From NCBI RefSeq assembly GCF_006381105.1, contig NZ_VDET01000007.1, positions 186,001 to 250,000 on the forward strand: a stretch of 64,000 bases of DNA, read 5' to 3'. Positions 45,944 to 54,999 of the stretch are shown in pieces (within the stretch, counting starts at the first letter, position 1; the number at the start of each line of letters is the position of its first letter). The translations under genes were made by a program, and so were the position numbers. Origin of the DNA: Flavicella sediminum (GTDB lineage Bacteria > Bacteroidota > Bacteroidia > Flavobacteriales > Flavobacteriaceae). The notes beneath the pieces are model-generated. The model searched no databases. It saw only the letters and a program-made list of their open reading frames with translations, and had not been told where the DNA came from.

Positions 45944-48403
45944 CTACTCCACCAACTGCACCAAACCAGATTTTACCACAGCCACTAATTCTTTTGCATT
46001 AGAGTTGTTCGACTTCTCTTGTTTGTACACCATTTCTCTCAACATAGAAATCATTTTCTTATCAAAATTGTATTTTTTGTATTGCTTGCCTTTTACAACC
46101 ATATCTGCAACCAAATTTCGATACGCTTGCACATTATTACTAGCAGCTATCCATTGAAAAGCTTTTGCAAACAATTCATTGATTTCTTTATCATTATTTA
46201 AATGCATTCCTTGAATCACAGAACCAGCAACAAACGACATCTCTTCTACATCTCTATTTTTAAAATACATTTTAGACAAAGGAAATGCGATCGCTTTTTT
46301 AACACTCTTCGGTAAGCTTTTTGCTTTTTTCATAGCCAAGGGCTTGTCCAAATAATACAAAGCCTCCAAAGCACTTGTCTTCACTAAATTTGATTCGCTC
46401 TCACAGGCTTTTTCAAACCCAGCTTGATAATCAAAATACACAAGTCTACCCAATACTTTAATTGCAGCAGCTTTGACAAAATTGTTTTTAGCTGTTTTTA
46501 CCAATCTTTCTATTTTCCCAATCACATCGCGCTTGGCATGTTTGTTACTTAAGTCAATTCCTTCCAAAGCCACTACTTGAACTTCATAATACGAATCATC
46601 AAAAGCTTTGACCACCAATTCAAAAACATCTTTATCTTCTTGATGCTTGATCAATTCTTTTAAGGCAGTCATACGATCTAAATAATGTGGCGCATTCTGC
46701 AACTGAAATTTATATTCTTTTAAAGCTTTGTGCTGTCTAAACTCTCCCAACACCACATGATCTGCATTTACATGAATCCAATCTGGATATTTTTCATAAG
46801 AATACACAAAGGATTTTTCACTAGCATCCACAAACAAATCTCTACTTGTTTTTTTACCTTTTTCATAAATCACAATATTTACTGGAAAATAAAACACAGC
46901 GTCTTCCGACTGTTTCAATGTGATGGTGACGGTTTTTTCAAGAATATTATAATCGTGAGAAATACTCACATCAGGATGCCCAGATCCATAATACCACTGA
47001 TCAAAAAACCAATTCAAATCTTTACCTGAAACTTCTTCAAACGCCATTCTTAAATTATGCGCTTCCGCAGCCTTGAATTGAAAATCTGTCAAGTATTTTT
47101 TTATCCCCTGAAAAAAGGCAGCATCACCAATATAATTTCTTAGCATATGCAACACAACACCTCCTTTATTATAGCTCACAGCATCAAACATATCTTCCTT
47201 GTTCACGTAATCAAAACGAACCAAATGTTTTCCAAGATTGTCTCCTTTTTTATAACCTTCAATTTCTTTTTGCATATGTGCATCTGCTCTGTCTTTTCCA
47301 TAGGCATGCGCCACCCATAAATATTCACTATAATTTGCAAACGACTCATTCAAGGTTAAATTCCCCCAATTCTCCGTAGTTACCAAATCGCCAAACCAAT
47401 GATGAAACAATTCATGTGCAATAATATTTTCCCATGTATTTTGATCTAACAAATCGCCTTCCGACTGATAAGCTCCTTCACCATGCACCACGGCAGTGGT
47501 ATTTTCCATAGCACCGCTCACAAAATCGCGAACTACAATTTGACTGTATTTATCCCAAACATAATCGATACCCGTTATTTCCGAAAAATAATCTAGCATC
47601 CGTGGCGTATTTCCAAAGATTTTCTTTGCCAAATGTTCGTATTCCTTTTCTACATAATAATTTACTTCTTTTCCTTTCCACTTATCTTTTACAACAGCAA
47701 ACTCACCAACCCCCATAAAAAATAAATAAGGCGCATGTTTTTGATCCATTTTCCAATAATCCGTTCTAAAACCTTCCTTTTTAACATCACTTGAAATTAA
47801 CATTCCATTGGATAGCGTTTTGTATTTATCAGGAACGGTAATATAAATTTCCTGTGTTGTTTTTTGATTCGGTTTGTCAATTGTAGGAAACCAGCAGCTA
47901 CTTGCTTCCGTTTCACCTTGCGTCCAAATTTGCGTAGGCTTATCTACAGAATCTCCATTCGGATTGATAAAATATAAACCTTTAGCACTGGTAATTGCAT
48001 TGCTACCCTCTTGCTTAACTCTATTTGGTCTTGCCGTATAATCTATATACAAATGAAGAGTGTCTGTTTTTTTATAGGTTTTATCTAAATCAATATAAAT
48101 TTTCATTCCATCGTAATGGTATTCTAATTTTTTTCCTGCTATCGAAATTTCATTGATCAGCATTCCTTTGGCATCTAGTTCTAATTTATCCGTAGCATAA
48201 AAATGCGGAGTAACATCCAACCAAGCTTTCCCGTATAATAATTCTTCTGAAAAATTAAAACCCACATCAAGTTTTGTGTGTTGTAAATTGAAGGTTTTAT
48301 TATAGACTTGGGCGTTTTTATATTTTAATTGTTTGCTTGGTATTTGCGCAAAAGAAACTACTGTTGACAACAGTAGCAATCGTAAAAGACTCTTAAATTT
48401 CAT
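45944..48403 (-). CDS. M1-family aminopeptidase, exported
   Basis: An 819-residue protein started at the ATG at 48403, where it begins with a signal peptide (MKFKSLLRLLLLSTVVSFAQ). The M1 exopeptidase motif GAMEN is in VSGAMENTTAVV and the zinc site HELFHHWFGD with the downstream Glu in LNESFANYSEYLW. A C-terminal HEAT-like helical region follows (residues about 570-819). It degrades peptides in the periplasm or at the surface, freeing amino acids. A -7 box lies at 48420-48427. Confidence 0.93.
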   Translation of the reverse strand: MKFKSLLRLLLLSTVVSFAQIPSKQLKYKNAQVYNKTFNLQHTKLDVGFNFSEELLYGKAWLDVTPHFYATDKLELDAKGMLINEISIAGKKLEYHYDGMKIYIDLDKTYKKTDTLHLYIDYTARPNRVKQEGSNAITSAKGLYFINPNGDSVDKPTQIWTQGETEASSCWFPTIDKPNQKTTQEIYITVPDKYKTLSNGMLISSDVKKEGFRTDYWKMDQKHAPYLFFMGVGEFAVVKDKWKGKEVNYYVEKEYEHLAKKIFGNTPRMLDYFSEITGIDYVWDKYSQIVVRDFVSGAMENTTAVVHGEGAYQSEGDLLDQNTWENIIAHELFHHWFGDLVTTENWGNLTLNESFANYSEYLWVAHAYGKDRADAHMQKEIEGYKKGDNLGKHLVRFDYVNKEDMFDAVSYNKGGVVLHMLRNYIGDAAFFQGIKKYLTDFQFKAAEAHNLRMAFEEVSGKDLNWFFDQWYYGSGHPDVSISHDYNILEKTVTITLKQSEDAVFYFPVNIVIYEKGKKTSRDLFVDASEKSFVYSYEKYPDWIHVNADHVVLGEFRQHKALKEYKFQLQNAPHYLDRMTALKELIKHQEDKDVFELVVKAFDDSYYEVQVVALEGIDLSNKHAKRDVIGKIERLVKTAKNNFVKAAAIKVLGRLVYFDYQAGFEKACESESNLVKTSALEALYYLDKPLAMKKAKSLPKSVKKAIAFPLSKMYFKNRDVEEMSFVAGSVIQGMHLNNDKEINELFAKAFQWIAASNNVQAYRNLVADMVVKGKQYKKYNFDKKMISMLREMVYKQEKSNNSNAKELVAVVKSGLVQLVE

Positions 48404-48419
48404 TTGGTAAGATTTTGGA

Positions 48420-48427
48420 CAAAAATA
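48420..48427 (-). promoter_or_regulatory. -7 box of the M1 aminopeptidase gene
   Basis: The minus strand reads TATTTTTG here, fitting TAnnTTTG, 16 nt before the ATG at 48403. It argues against a longer N-terminus from an upstream start. Confidence 0.5.
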
Positions 48428-48478
48428 AAAAGACAATTCTCTTTAGGTGTATAATATATTGTTAAAAGACTAGGCGGT

Positions 48479-49390
48479 CTACTTATCGTATTTTATATGC
48501 GTCATTTGATCGCCATACGTTTCTTCCATATACGAATAACCATCTTTCCACCATTGCGTCATTTTCTCTTTATCAAAAATCAACGAGTTTGTTGTTAACA
48601 CGGTTGGTGTATAATACATATTCAATTTTACATTGTTGTTTTTCGCAGCCAATTTCCCTATCGTTAAATTGTGTTTTTCAACCTGCTCTAAGGCGAAATC
48701 GAAAATATTAGAAATTAACGAAAATGGATTTTTTGAAGACAAACGGTTAAAGTGAGAAACTTCTGTATCTAAAATAATAACATCGACTTCCGTGGCACCT
48801 CTATTTATGGCTTCTCTAACAGGCACCAAACAGCCAAAACCTCCATCAACATATTCGCAATAATTTTTTTCGAAGACACTCATAAAAGGTGCATAATTAC
48901 ATGAAGCCCAAATCCAATCACAAAATTCATCATAAGAATAATCATGAATAGATTTGTATTCTATTTGACTGGTTGTTAAATTAGAAACCGTGACCACCAA
49001 ATCCATGGTTGATGTTTTTAATAACAGAAAATCGTGATTTGATAAATTTTTTCGAATCAATTTTCTCAAGTTCCCACTTTCACCAAAGGTTTTTCTTTTT
49101 CTGATTAAATTCCACAATACATTTAAATGATTGATGGCAACTACTTTTTCTCCGTGCAGTTTTTTTATAAAGAAAGGACTGTTGTCAAAAATACTTCGCT
49201 GATTGACATTGGTGTAAATTTCTTTTAACTCTTCAATTTTCCCTAGTGCTAAATGTGGAATAAGCAAACTACCCGTGGAAGTCCCTAAATATAAGTCGTA
49301 TTTTTTTTTCTTTGTTTTGATCAAATACTCAGCAACACCCCCTGCAAATGCTCCTTTACTTCCACCTCCGGATATTACTAATGCTTTCAT
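48479..49390 (-). CDS. Patatin-like phospholipase
   Basis: A 303-residue single-domain patatin. Oxyanion loop SGGGSKGAFAGG (residues 7-18), nucleophile Ser in GTSTGS (about 37-42) and the Asp of the Ser-Asp dyad in VDGGFGCLVP (about 187). No signal peptide and no outer-membrane barrel, so cytoplasmic. It would free fatty acids from phospholipids. Divergent from the lipoprotein pair at 49475. Confidence 0.92.
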   Translation of the reverse strand: MKALVISGGGSKGAFAGGVAEYLIKTKKKKYDLYLGTSTGSLLIPHLALGKIEELKEIYTNVNQRSIFDNSPFFIKKLHGEKVVAINHLNVLWNLIRKRKTFGESGNLRKLIRKNLSNHDFLLLKTSTMDLVVTVSNLTTSQIEYKSIHDYSYDEFCDWIWASCNYAPFMSVFEKNYCEYVDGGFGCLVPVREAINRGATEVDVIILDTEVSHFNRLSSKNPFSLISNIFDFALEQVEKHNLTIGKLAAKNNNVKLNMYYTPTVLTTNSLIFDKEKMTQWWKDGYSYMEETYGDQMTHIKYDK

Positions 49391-49474
49391 CTTTTTTGTT
49401 AATGATTTTTCTTAAGTTTGAAACTCAATTCAACTAGGTTATAAAAATATAAAAATAATGATTCTTTTTTAGCC

Positions 49475-50041
49475 ATGCGCCATCAACTTAACATACTTCT
49501 ATATTTCTTTTTATGCCTTGTCATTAGCTGTAAAGATAAAAGCCTAAAAAACACACTCGACTTCACTTGTAAATCGATACCAGAAAATAAAAAAAACATC
49601 ACTTTAAAAGATGCCAAAAAAACTTTTGAGCTAAGCATCCCCGAAAATTGGAAACGAGAACTTTTTGTAGACACCAAAGAATCTCGTTTTTATTGTGCAG
49701 ACACAACAAGAGAACTCACGGAAGCTTATATTTTTGATTTGGGTTATTTTGAAACAGAAATTAATTTCGACAGCATCCTTTCAAAAAATCAAAAAAACAA
49801 AACTACAAGCGATCCTATTTTTAAAAGCGGTTTGAGTAAATTTAAAACACGTGATTGTTTTTATGTATTTTCAACTTCCGAAAAACTTGGTTTTCCATCA
49901 CAAAAATTAACAGTGTTTTTTAAGAACCAAAACAACAGTCATTACAAACTTAATATAGATGTTTATGGCGACACAAATACGAATCAACGCTTTTGCGAAG
50001 GATTGGATATATTTGAATCTGTAAATTTATTTCAAAATTAA
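49475..50041 (+). CDS. Hypothetical lipoprotein (188 aa)
   Basis: A lipoprotein by its start: basic N-terminus, hydrophobic stretch ILLYFFLCLVISC and Cys20 as the lipidation site. The rest is a globular beta-rich domain that I cannot place. One base separates its stop from the start of the membrane protein gene downstream, so the two products likely work together at the envelope. Confidence 0.85.
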   Translation: MRHQLNILLYFFLCLVISCKDKSLKNTLDFTCKSIPENKKNITLKDAKKTFELSIPENWKRELFVDTKESRFYCADTTRELTEAYIFDLGYFETEINFDSILSKNQKNKTTSDPIFKSGLSKFKTRDCFYVFSTSEKLGFPSQKLTVFFKNQNNSHYKLNIDVYGDTNTNQRFCEGLDIFESVNLFQN

Positions 50042-50042
50042 A

Positions 50043-51146
50043 ATGAGGCTAAGAAAATTAAATACCATTCAAAAAATTAGATGGGTAGAAAGCATTGCTA
50101 TTCTTGGATTTTTAATCACAGCCCTAATTACACCAAAACTTTGGCTCAACACAAAAGATTTTCCTGTCATTCCCCTTTTTGAAAATATTCCTATACCCGC
50201 AGCTCCTTACGATTGCATCATTGCTATTTCATTTTTCATATTATTGTTGCTGCAATTATTTAGGCCTCGACAATTTCTGGGATTATTTATTATTCTTTTC
50301 TACACTTATTTGTGTTTTATTGATCAAAACCGACTGCAACCTTATTATTATCAAAGTATACTAACCTTGCTTGCCGTTAATTTATTTCCTAAAAAAGGAA
50401 ATTCAAGAGTTGTTTTACATGCTATAGCCTTGCTATTTTTTGCCACCTATTTTTGGAGTGGTGTTCAAAAATTAAATGAAATATTTTACGAGCAATGGAT
50501 GGGTGCACTTTTAAAACATTTTTCTTTTGTTCCTTTTGAACTTTTGGAAATGTTTACCTATTTAGTCCCTTATTTAGAATTATTGATGGGTGTATTTTTA
50601 CTTTTCAATCGCACTCGGAAATTTAGTCTTATTGCCATAGTGGGCATGCACAGCATTATTACTATTATGCTTTTTTACTTGGGGTACGGCTACAATGTGG
50701 TGCCATGGAATTTACAAAACATTGCCAGTGTTTTGGTTTTATTTTGGTCATTAAAAACAAAATCTGGCTGGGAAATATTTACAGATCAATTGGAGTATCG
50801 AAAATTCATCATCATTATTTTCACCATCTTTTTACCTATCAGTAATTTTTTTGGTGGCTACGACCATCTCTTATCGTTTAGCTTTTTTACTTCTAAATTA
50901 AAATACTATTATGTTATAATTAACGACAAAGATTTGGAAGAAAATCTGCCCGAACACATTAAAAAATATTTACGTCCGCATAACGGACAATCGATTTTAT
51001 ACCCAAATGAATGGGCAGGCGAAGTCAATAAAGTTTTATTTTACCCGCAAGATCGTGCTATTCATTATTTAGAAAACTACCTGCATACATTTTCCGACAA
51101 GGAAGACAAATCTAAACTGACAACACTAATTGTGTACAACCAATAA
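50043..51146 (+). CDS. HTTM/DoxX-like polytopic membrane protein
   Basis: A 367-residue protein with about eight membrane helices. The segment ALLFFATYFWSGVQKLNEIF, then FEQW-like contacts and VPWNLQNIASVLVLFW, resemble HTTM and DoxX-related families. HTTM domains include the vitamin-K-dependent carboxylase relatives, but no catalytic residues can be named. A soluble C-terminal tail of about 90 residues follows (to LIVYNQ). It is coupled to the lipoprotein gene by a 1-nt gap. Function unknown. Confidence 0.75.
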   Translation: MRLRKLNTIQKIRWVESIAILGFLITALITPKLWLNTKDFPVIPLFENIPIPAAPYDCIIAISFFILLLLQLFRPRQFLGLFIILFYTYLCFIDQNRLQPYYYQSILTLLAVNLFPKKGNSRVVLHAIALLFFATYFWSGVQKLNEIFYEQWMGALLKHFSFVPFELLEMFTYLVPYLELLMGVFLLFNRTRKFSLIAIVGMHSIITIMLFYLGYGYNVVPWNLQNIASVLVLFWSLKTKSGWEIFTDQLEYRKFIIIIFTIFLPISNFFGGYDHLLSFSFFTSKLKYYYVIINDKDLEENLPEHIKKYLRPHNGQSILYPNEWAGEVNKVLFYPQDRAIHYLENYLHTFSDKEDKSKLTTLIVYNQ

Positions 51147-51314
51147 TTATTTTCGTTTTTTGGCTGAATCAGGAATATTTTTAAGCTCACCTTTTTCTAC
51201 GCGAATTTTTCCTGAATTCACCAAAGCTTCTAAATTAATTGGTTTGCTTACAATTGTCTCTTTCAATTTCTGTTTTTGAATCAGACTGGAAATGTTAAAT
51301 TTTTTATCACTCAT
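51147..51314 (-). CDS. Small hydrophilic protein (55 aa)
   Basis: An ATG-to-TAA frame of 55 codons with an ordinary coding composition: MSDKKFNISSLIQKQKLKETI, then SKPINLEALVNSGKIRVEKGEL and a basic end. It abuts the stop of the convergent gene with no gap. The minus strand has TATCTTTG (51326-51319) 5 nt before the ATG, so the mRNA may be leaderless. The middle part resembles short antitoxin or ribosome-linked peptides in form only; no family assigned. Confidence 0.6.
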   Translation of the reverse strand: MSDKKFNISSLIQKQKLKETIVSKPINLEALVNSGKIRVEKGELKNIPDSAKKRK

Positions 51315-51318
51315 GTGC

Positions 51319-51343
51319 CAAAGATAGTTATTCCTTATTTTTG
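51319..51343. promoter_or_regulatory. Back-to-back -7 boxes for the small protein and M28 peptidase
   Basis: On the minus strand TATCTTTG (51319-51326) serves the 55-aa gene; on the plus strand TATTTTTG (51336-51343) serves the M28 gene, ending 21 nt before its ATG. The two boxes overlap spatially, so the promoters may interfere. Confidence 0.5.
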
Positions 51344-51364
51344 AAAGAAACTTGTAAAAACAAT

Positions 51365-52651
51365 ATGCGTTTTAAAACTTCTCTTTTCCTTATTGCCCTT
51401 TTATTTTGTAATGCTACTTTCTGTTTTGCACAACTTAACAATGCAAAAAAAATAATCCACACCTTAAGCTCTCCAGACTTTCATGGTAGAGGCTATGTTT
51501 CCAAAGGCGATAAAATTGCCGCAAAATTCATTCAAAAAGAATTTAAAAAATTAGATTTAAAAAAATTCAACAAATCCTATCTACAAGAATTTTCATTCAG
51601 CATAAACACACAGCCCAAAGAATTATTATTAGCACTTAACAAAGAAAAATTAATTCCTGGTAAAGAGTATTTGATAGACCCTGCAAGTCCGAGTATAAAA
51701 GGAACCTTTGAAACACTAAGTACCAATTGCAACGAACTGCTACACACGGATCAATTTTTAAACAAACTTCGAAATTCAGCCAATAAAATTTTATTGATTG
51801 ATTGTTACAACTTGGCCAGTTTTGACAGAAAACAAAAGAACAAAATTAATGAGCTCATTAATTTTTTGCGTTATAGTAAAGAACACCCTGCAAAAGCAGT
51901 TATTGTTTTCAATACAGAAAAACTAACTTGGCACGGAAGCACCATACAAGCGCCCAAAGCCTCATTTACAGTTTCTAAAAAAGTAAATTTAGAAACGATA
52001 AAAACCATCAAATTAGACTGCAAAAGTAAATTTAAAGAAAAATACACTTCAAATAATTGCATTGGATATATAGAAGGTAGCACTGAAAAAGACTCTATTA
52101 TTGCCATTACTGCACATTACGACCATCTAGGACGTATGGGAAAAAGCACCTATTTCCCGGGTGCCAACGACAATGCTAGCGGAATTGCCTTATTGCTTGA
52201 AATCGCCAATTACTTTTCGCAACACCCACCTAAATACACCTTGGTATTTCTAGCTTTTGGTGGTGAAGAAATTGGTCTATTAGGCTCTAAATATTTCACC
52301 GAAAACCCATTATTTCCTTTAAAAAACATAAAATTTCTTTGGAATTTTGACTTAGCAGGAACCGGTAGCGAAGGCTTAAAAATTGTCAATGGATCGGTTT
52401 ATGAAAAAGAATTTGAAAAATTATTGGCAATCAACACCAAAGAAAATTTACTTCCAGGAATTTACAAAAGAGGAAAAGCTTGCAATAGCGATCATTGTTA
52501 TTTTGACCAATTGGGTGTTAAAACCTTTTACAGCTACACTTTAGGCGGTATAAAAGCCTATCATGATATTTACGACAAACCAGAAACTTTACCTTTGACA
52601 GAGTTTTTAGATTACAAAAAAATTATGTGTCGTTTTATTGAACAACTATAA
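51365..52651 (+). CDS. M28-family zinc peptidase, exported
   Basis: A 428-residue enzyme started at the ATG at 51365; a TTG further upstream would lie within the promoter. It has a signal peptide (MRFKTSLFLIALLFCNATFCFAQ). Zinc ligands: His and Asp in HYDHLG and GANDNASG, Glu-Glu in GGEEIGLLGS, Asp in WNFDLAGTG and His in NSDHCYF. All are present, so it is an active aminopeptidase of the M28 type. A PA-like insert near residues 130-220 is possible. Confidence 0.92.
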   Translation: MRFKTSLFLIALLFCNATFCFAQLNNAKKIIHTLSSPDFHGRGYVSKGDKIAAKFIQKEFKKLDLKKFNKSYLQEFSFSINTQPKELLLALNKEKLIPGKEYLIDPASPSIKGTFETLSTNCNELLHTDQFLNKLRNSANKILLIDCYNLASFDRKQKNKINELINFLRYSKEHPAKAVIVFNTEKLTWHGSTIQAPKASFTVSKKVNLETIKTIKLDCKSKFKEKYTSNNCIGYIEGSTEKDSIIAITAHYDHLGRMGKSTYFPGANDNASGIALLLEIANYFSQHPPKYTLVFLAFGGEEIGLLGSKYFTENPLFPLKNIKFLWNFDLAGTGSEGLKIVNGSVYEKEFEKLLAINTKENLLPGIYKRGKACNSDHCYFDQLGVKTFYSYTLGGIKAYHDIYDKPETLPLTEFLDYKKIMCRFIEQL

Positions 52652-52740
52652 CCAACTGTTTATCAGTAAAACAACAAAGAATTACAATTATTTTATTTAT
52701 CTTTAAAGGAACGTCTTTTAAAGACATAAAATAGTTAGGT

Positions 52741-53187
52741 ATGAAAACAGGTAAAATAATTACGAATCACGCTTTGAAGATTTATCTAGGAATTGTGTTC
52801 TTTTTCTTTTTAATGAAGCTACTCAATTTAGAACACTTAGTGCAACTAAGAATGTTTAATTTCCTATTTGTTGTTTGGGGAGTAAACGCAGCTATAAAGA
52901 AAAATATTTTCGGAAATTTAGACAACTCCTATTTAACAAACCTATCCATCGGTTTCTCTACAGCCCTATTTGCGGTCATTGCCGTTTCCATTTCTTTGAT
53001 TGTGTACAGCATGGCAATTGACGATGCTGTTATTGTACTAATGGAAAAATCAATGTTATGGGGAAATAATCTTACACTTGGTCATGTAGTGTTTGCTATT
53101 TTAATTGAAGGAATGGCTTCTTCCGTAATCTGCTCTTTTTTAATCATGCAATACTGGAAAAAACACAAATTAAACACAAGCTTTTAA
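52741..53187 (+). CDS. Four-helix membrane protein of unknown function
   Basis: A 148-residue protein with four hydrophobic helices (IYLGIVFFFFLMKLL, FNFLFVVWGVNAAI, TALFAVIAVSISLIVYSMA, HVVFAILIEGMASSVICSFLIM). No family recognised; DUF4199-type membrane proteins of Bacteroidota are similar in layout. It has its own terminator, shared with the ArsR gene. Confidence 0.75.
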   Translation: MKTGKIITNHALKIYLGIVFFFFLMKLLNLEHLVQLRMFNFLFVVWGVNAAIKKNIFGNLDNSYLTNLSIGFSTALFAVIAVSISLIVYSMAIDDAVIVLMEKSMLWGNNLTLGHVVFAILIEGMASSVICSFLIMQYWKKHKLNTSF

Positions 53188-53200
53188 ATTTGGTTATTTA

Positions 53201-53250
53201 GTTTTTTTAACCGCCTATTAGTTTAAAACTAATAGGCGGTTATTTTTTTA
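53201..53250. terminator. Bidirectional terminator
   Basis: AACCGCCTATTAGTTT pairs perfectly with AAACTAATAGGCGGTT around a 2-nt centre, with T and A runs outside. Confidence 0.95.
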
Positions 53251-53258
53251 CTTGTTTC

Positions 53259-53546
53259 TTACTCCAAAACCTTTAATATCTGCCTATCTGAAAGTCTATA
53301 ATAATTATACTTTCCTTTTTTTTCAGAAGTCAACACACCACTATCTTTCATTTTAATTAAATGATGCGACAACATAGATTGTTCTACAGTAATTCCAATA
53401 GCCTTTTTTATCTCCGATACAGTCAGTGCTTCTTGCTGCCCTAAGGCTTCAATAATTTGCAAACGGACAGGATGAGAAACTACTTTTAATAGTTGAGCTA
53501 CTTTTGTGATTTTTTTTAAACTCTTTTTTGACGGGATAGTATTCAT
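53259..53546 (-). CDS. ArsR-family transcriptional regulator
   Basis: A 95-residue winged helix: KVVSHPVRLQIIEALGQQEALTVSEIKKAIGITVEQSMLSHHLIKMKDSGVL and the wing KKGKYNYYRL. There is no Cys metal site, so it may sense something other than arsenic (perhaps redox or another metabolite). It is divergent from a possible RNA and the acyl-CoA reductase gene, and its own promoter carries a palindrome (53579-53588). Confidence 0.92.
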   Translation of the reverse strand: MNTIPSKKSLKKITKVAQLLKVVSHPVRLQIIEALGQQEALTVSEIKKAIGITVEQSMLSHHLIKMKDSGVLTSEKKGKYNYYRLSDRQILKVLE

Positions 53547-53568
53547 AGCATATTTATTTCAATTTAAA

Positions 53569-53588
53569 CAAATATATGAACATATGTT
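53569..53588 (-). promoter_or_regulatory. ArsR promoter with palindromic operator
   Basis: The minus strand has TTG, 20 nt, TATATTTG (the -7 box at 53569-53576). The spacer contains the perfect palindrome AACATATGTT (53579-53588), a likely ArsR site. Confidence 0.65.
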
Positions 53589-53621
53589 GTTTTATTCAAA
53601 TATATTTGTATATTCGTAGCA

Positions 53622-53752
53622 GATAAGTTATTAACAATTACTTATTTATACCCCCGAAATGAAAAAGAAGGCGGCAATTGGATGAAACCTTACCCCTTAT
53701 ATCTAATTGCAATAATAATTGAGACTGTCTATATATAGGCAGTCTTTTTTTT
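53622..53752 (+). ncRNA. Candidate structured small RNA
   Basis: Preceded by TTG (53587-53589), 19 nt and TATATTCG (53609-53616), and ended by the hairpin at 53722-53745 plus eight T. Between them are two further stems: ATAAGT / ACTTAT (about 53622-53645) and a 10-bp stem GCAATTGGAT (53674-53683) with ATCTAATTGC (53701-53710, one G-T pair) around a 17-nt loop. No sizeable coding frame. It matches none of the riboswitch classes I know. It could be a stand-alone RNA or a leader of the acyl-CoA reductase gene, but its terminator separates it from that gene. Confidence 0.5.
53722..53752 (+). terminator. Terminator of the candidate RNA
   Basis: AGACTG (53722-53727) pairs with CAGTCT (53740-53745) with an inner TCTA/TAGG stem, then eight T. 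Confidence 0.85.
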
Positions 53753-53793
53753 GTCATTTTCAAGCTAGCATTATATTTCCTTCTTAATAAATA

Positions 53794-53820
53794 TTGTTCA
53801 TGATATATTAATTACTTTTG
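53794..53820 (+). promoter_or_regulatory. Promoter of the acyl-CoA reductase gene
   Basis: TTG at 53794-53796 and TACTTTTG at 53813-53820 with a 16-nt spacer; the likely transcript start is about 20 nt before the ATG at 53848. Confidence 0.55.
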
Positions 53821-53847
53821 CAGCATCAAATTTATTCAACAAAATCG

Positions 53848-54906
53848 ATGACACTAGAAGAAAGAAAAAAAGCCTTTGTTAGCCTTGGAGAATTTTTAAG
53901 TCAGTTTACTTGTAAAGGAATTGAACAAAAAGAAAACATTCCTTTTAACGATGTATTTTTTGATGCATTTAAAATGCAAATTAGCAGAGCCAAAGAATCG
54001 AATGGTTGGTTTACTCAAGACAATGTATTATTTTCAATTGAAAGTTGGAGCAAAGCATTGACTCAAGAAAATTTGGACCAATGGACAAGTGCATATTCAT
54101 TTAAAAACAGTGAGCCTAAAACCATTGCCGTTATCATGGCAGGGAATATTCCTTTAGTAGGTTTCCATGATTTTTTAAGTGTATTACTATCTGGAAATAG
54201 TGTTTTAGCAAAACTATCTTCAAACGACAAGTATTTTCTTCCGTTAACGGCAAAGTATTTAGAGTATATTCAACCTGAATTTAAAGGAAGAATCCAATTC
54301 ACTGAAGAAAAACTAGTAGACTTTGATGCCGTTATTGCAACAGGTAGCGACAATACTGCTCGCTATTTTGATTATTATTTTGGAAAACACCCACATATTA
54401 TAAGACAAAACAGAAACACCGTGGCTGTGCTTACAGGAAATGAAACCGAAAGTGAGCTAGAAGCCATGAGTGATGATATTTTTAGGTATTTTGGTTTAGG
54501 TTGTAGAAGTATTTCTAAAATGTTACTACCAAAAGGGTACGACTTGGACAATATTTTTAAAGCCGTTTTTAAACACAAAGACATTATTTCTTATGAGCGT
54601 TATGCAAATAATTACGATTACAACAAGGCCGTTTATTTAATGAGCTTGTTTGATCTTAGAGAAAATGGTTTTTTAATGTTAAAAGAAGATCCTAGCTACG
54701 CCTCTCCTATTTCTAGTTTGTTTTATGAATACTACGATTCTATTGACGAATTAAAAGAAAAATTAGCCAAAGATCAGAACAAAATTCAATGCATAACAAG
54801 CAACTCTTCAGAACTAGAAAGCATTCCTTTAGGAGCTACTCAAAAACCGCAATTATGGGATTATGCAGACGGAGTTGATACCATTGCATTTTTGTTAACA
54901 TTGTAG
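53848..54906 (+). CDS. LuxC-type acyl-CoA reductase
   Basis: A 352-residue enzyme of the aldehyde dehydrogenase superfamily, LuxC subgroup, started at the ATG at 53848. Cofactor region IMAGNIPLVGFHDFLSVLLSGN, then FDAVIATGSDNTARYFDYYFGKHPHIIRQNRN; the nucleophilic Cys lies in FGLGCRSISKM. It reduces an acyl-CoA or acyl phosphate to an aldehyde. There is no luxA/B/D/E, so light production is out; in Bacteroidota this gene commonly lies next to serC. Confidence 0.9.
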   Translation: MTLEERKKAFVSLGEFLSQFTCKGIEQKENIPFNDVFFDAFKMQISRAKESNGWFTQDNVLFSIESWSKALTQENLDQWTSAYSFKNSEPKTIAVIMAGNIPLVGFHDFLSVLLSGNSVLAKLSSNDKYFLPLTAKYLEYIQPEFKGRIQFTEEKLVDFDAVIATGSDNTARYFDYYFGKHPHIIRQNRNTVAVLTGNETESELEAMSDDIFRYFGLGCRSISKMLLPKGYDLDNIFKAVFKHKDIISYERYANNYDYNKAVYLMSLFDLRENGFLMLKEDPSYASPISSLFYEYYDSIDELKEKLAKDQNKIQCITSNSSELESIPLGATQKPQLWDYADGVDTIAFLLTL

Positions 54907-54999
54907 TTAATAATTTAAGAAAAAAGTCATTGTAAATTGAAAAAAAAAACTAAAATTTGCATTTCGTTTTAAATAACTCAAGAAAGAAATCATACTCAG

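Noticed and set aside
53682-53738. 18-codon frame (MKPYPLYLIAI...) resembling the start of a small multidrug-resistance transporter
   Set aside because: Too short, lies in the stems of the candidate RNA and runs into its terminator.
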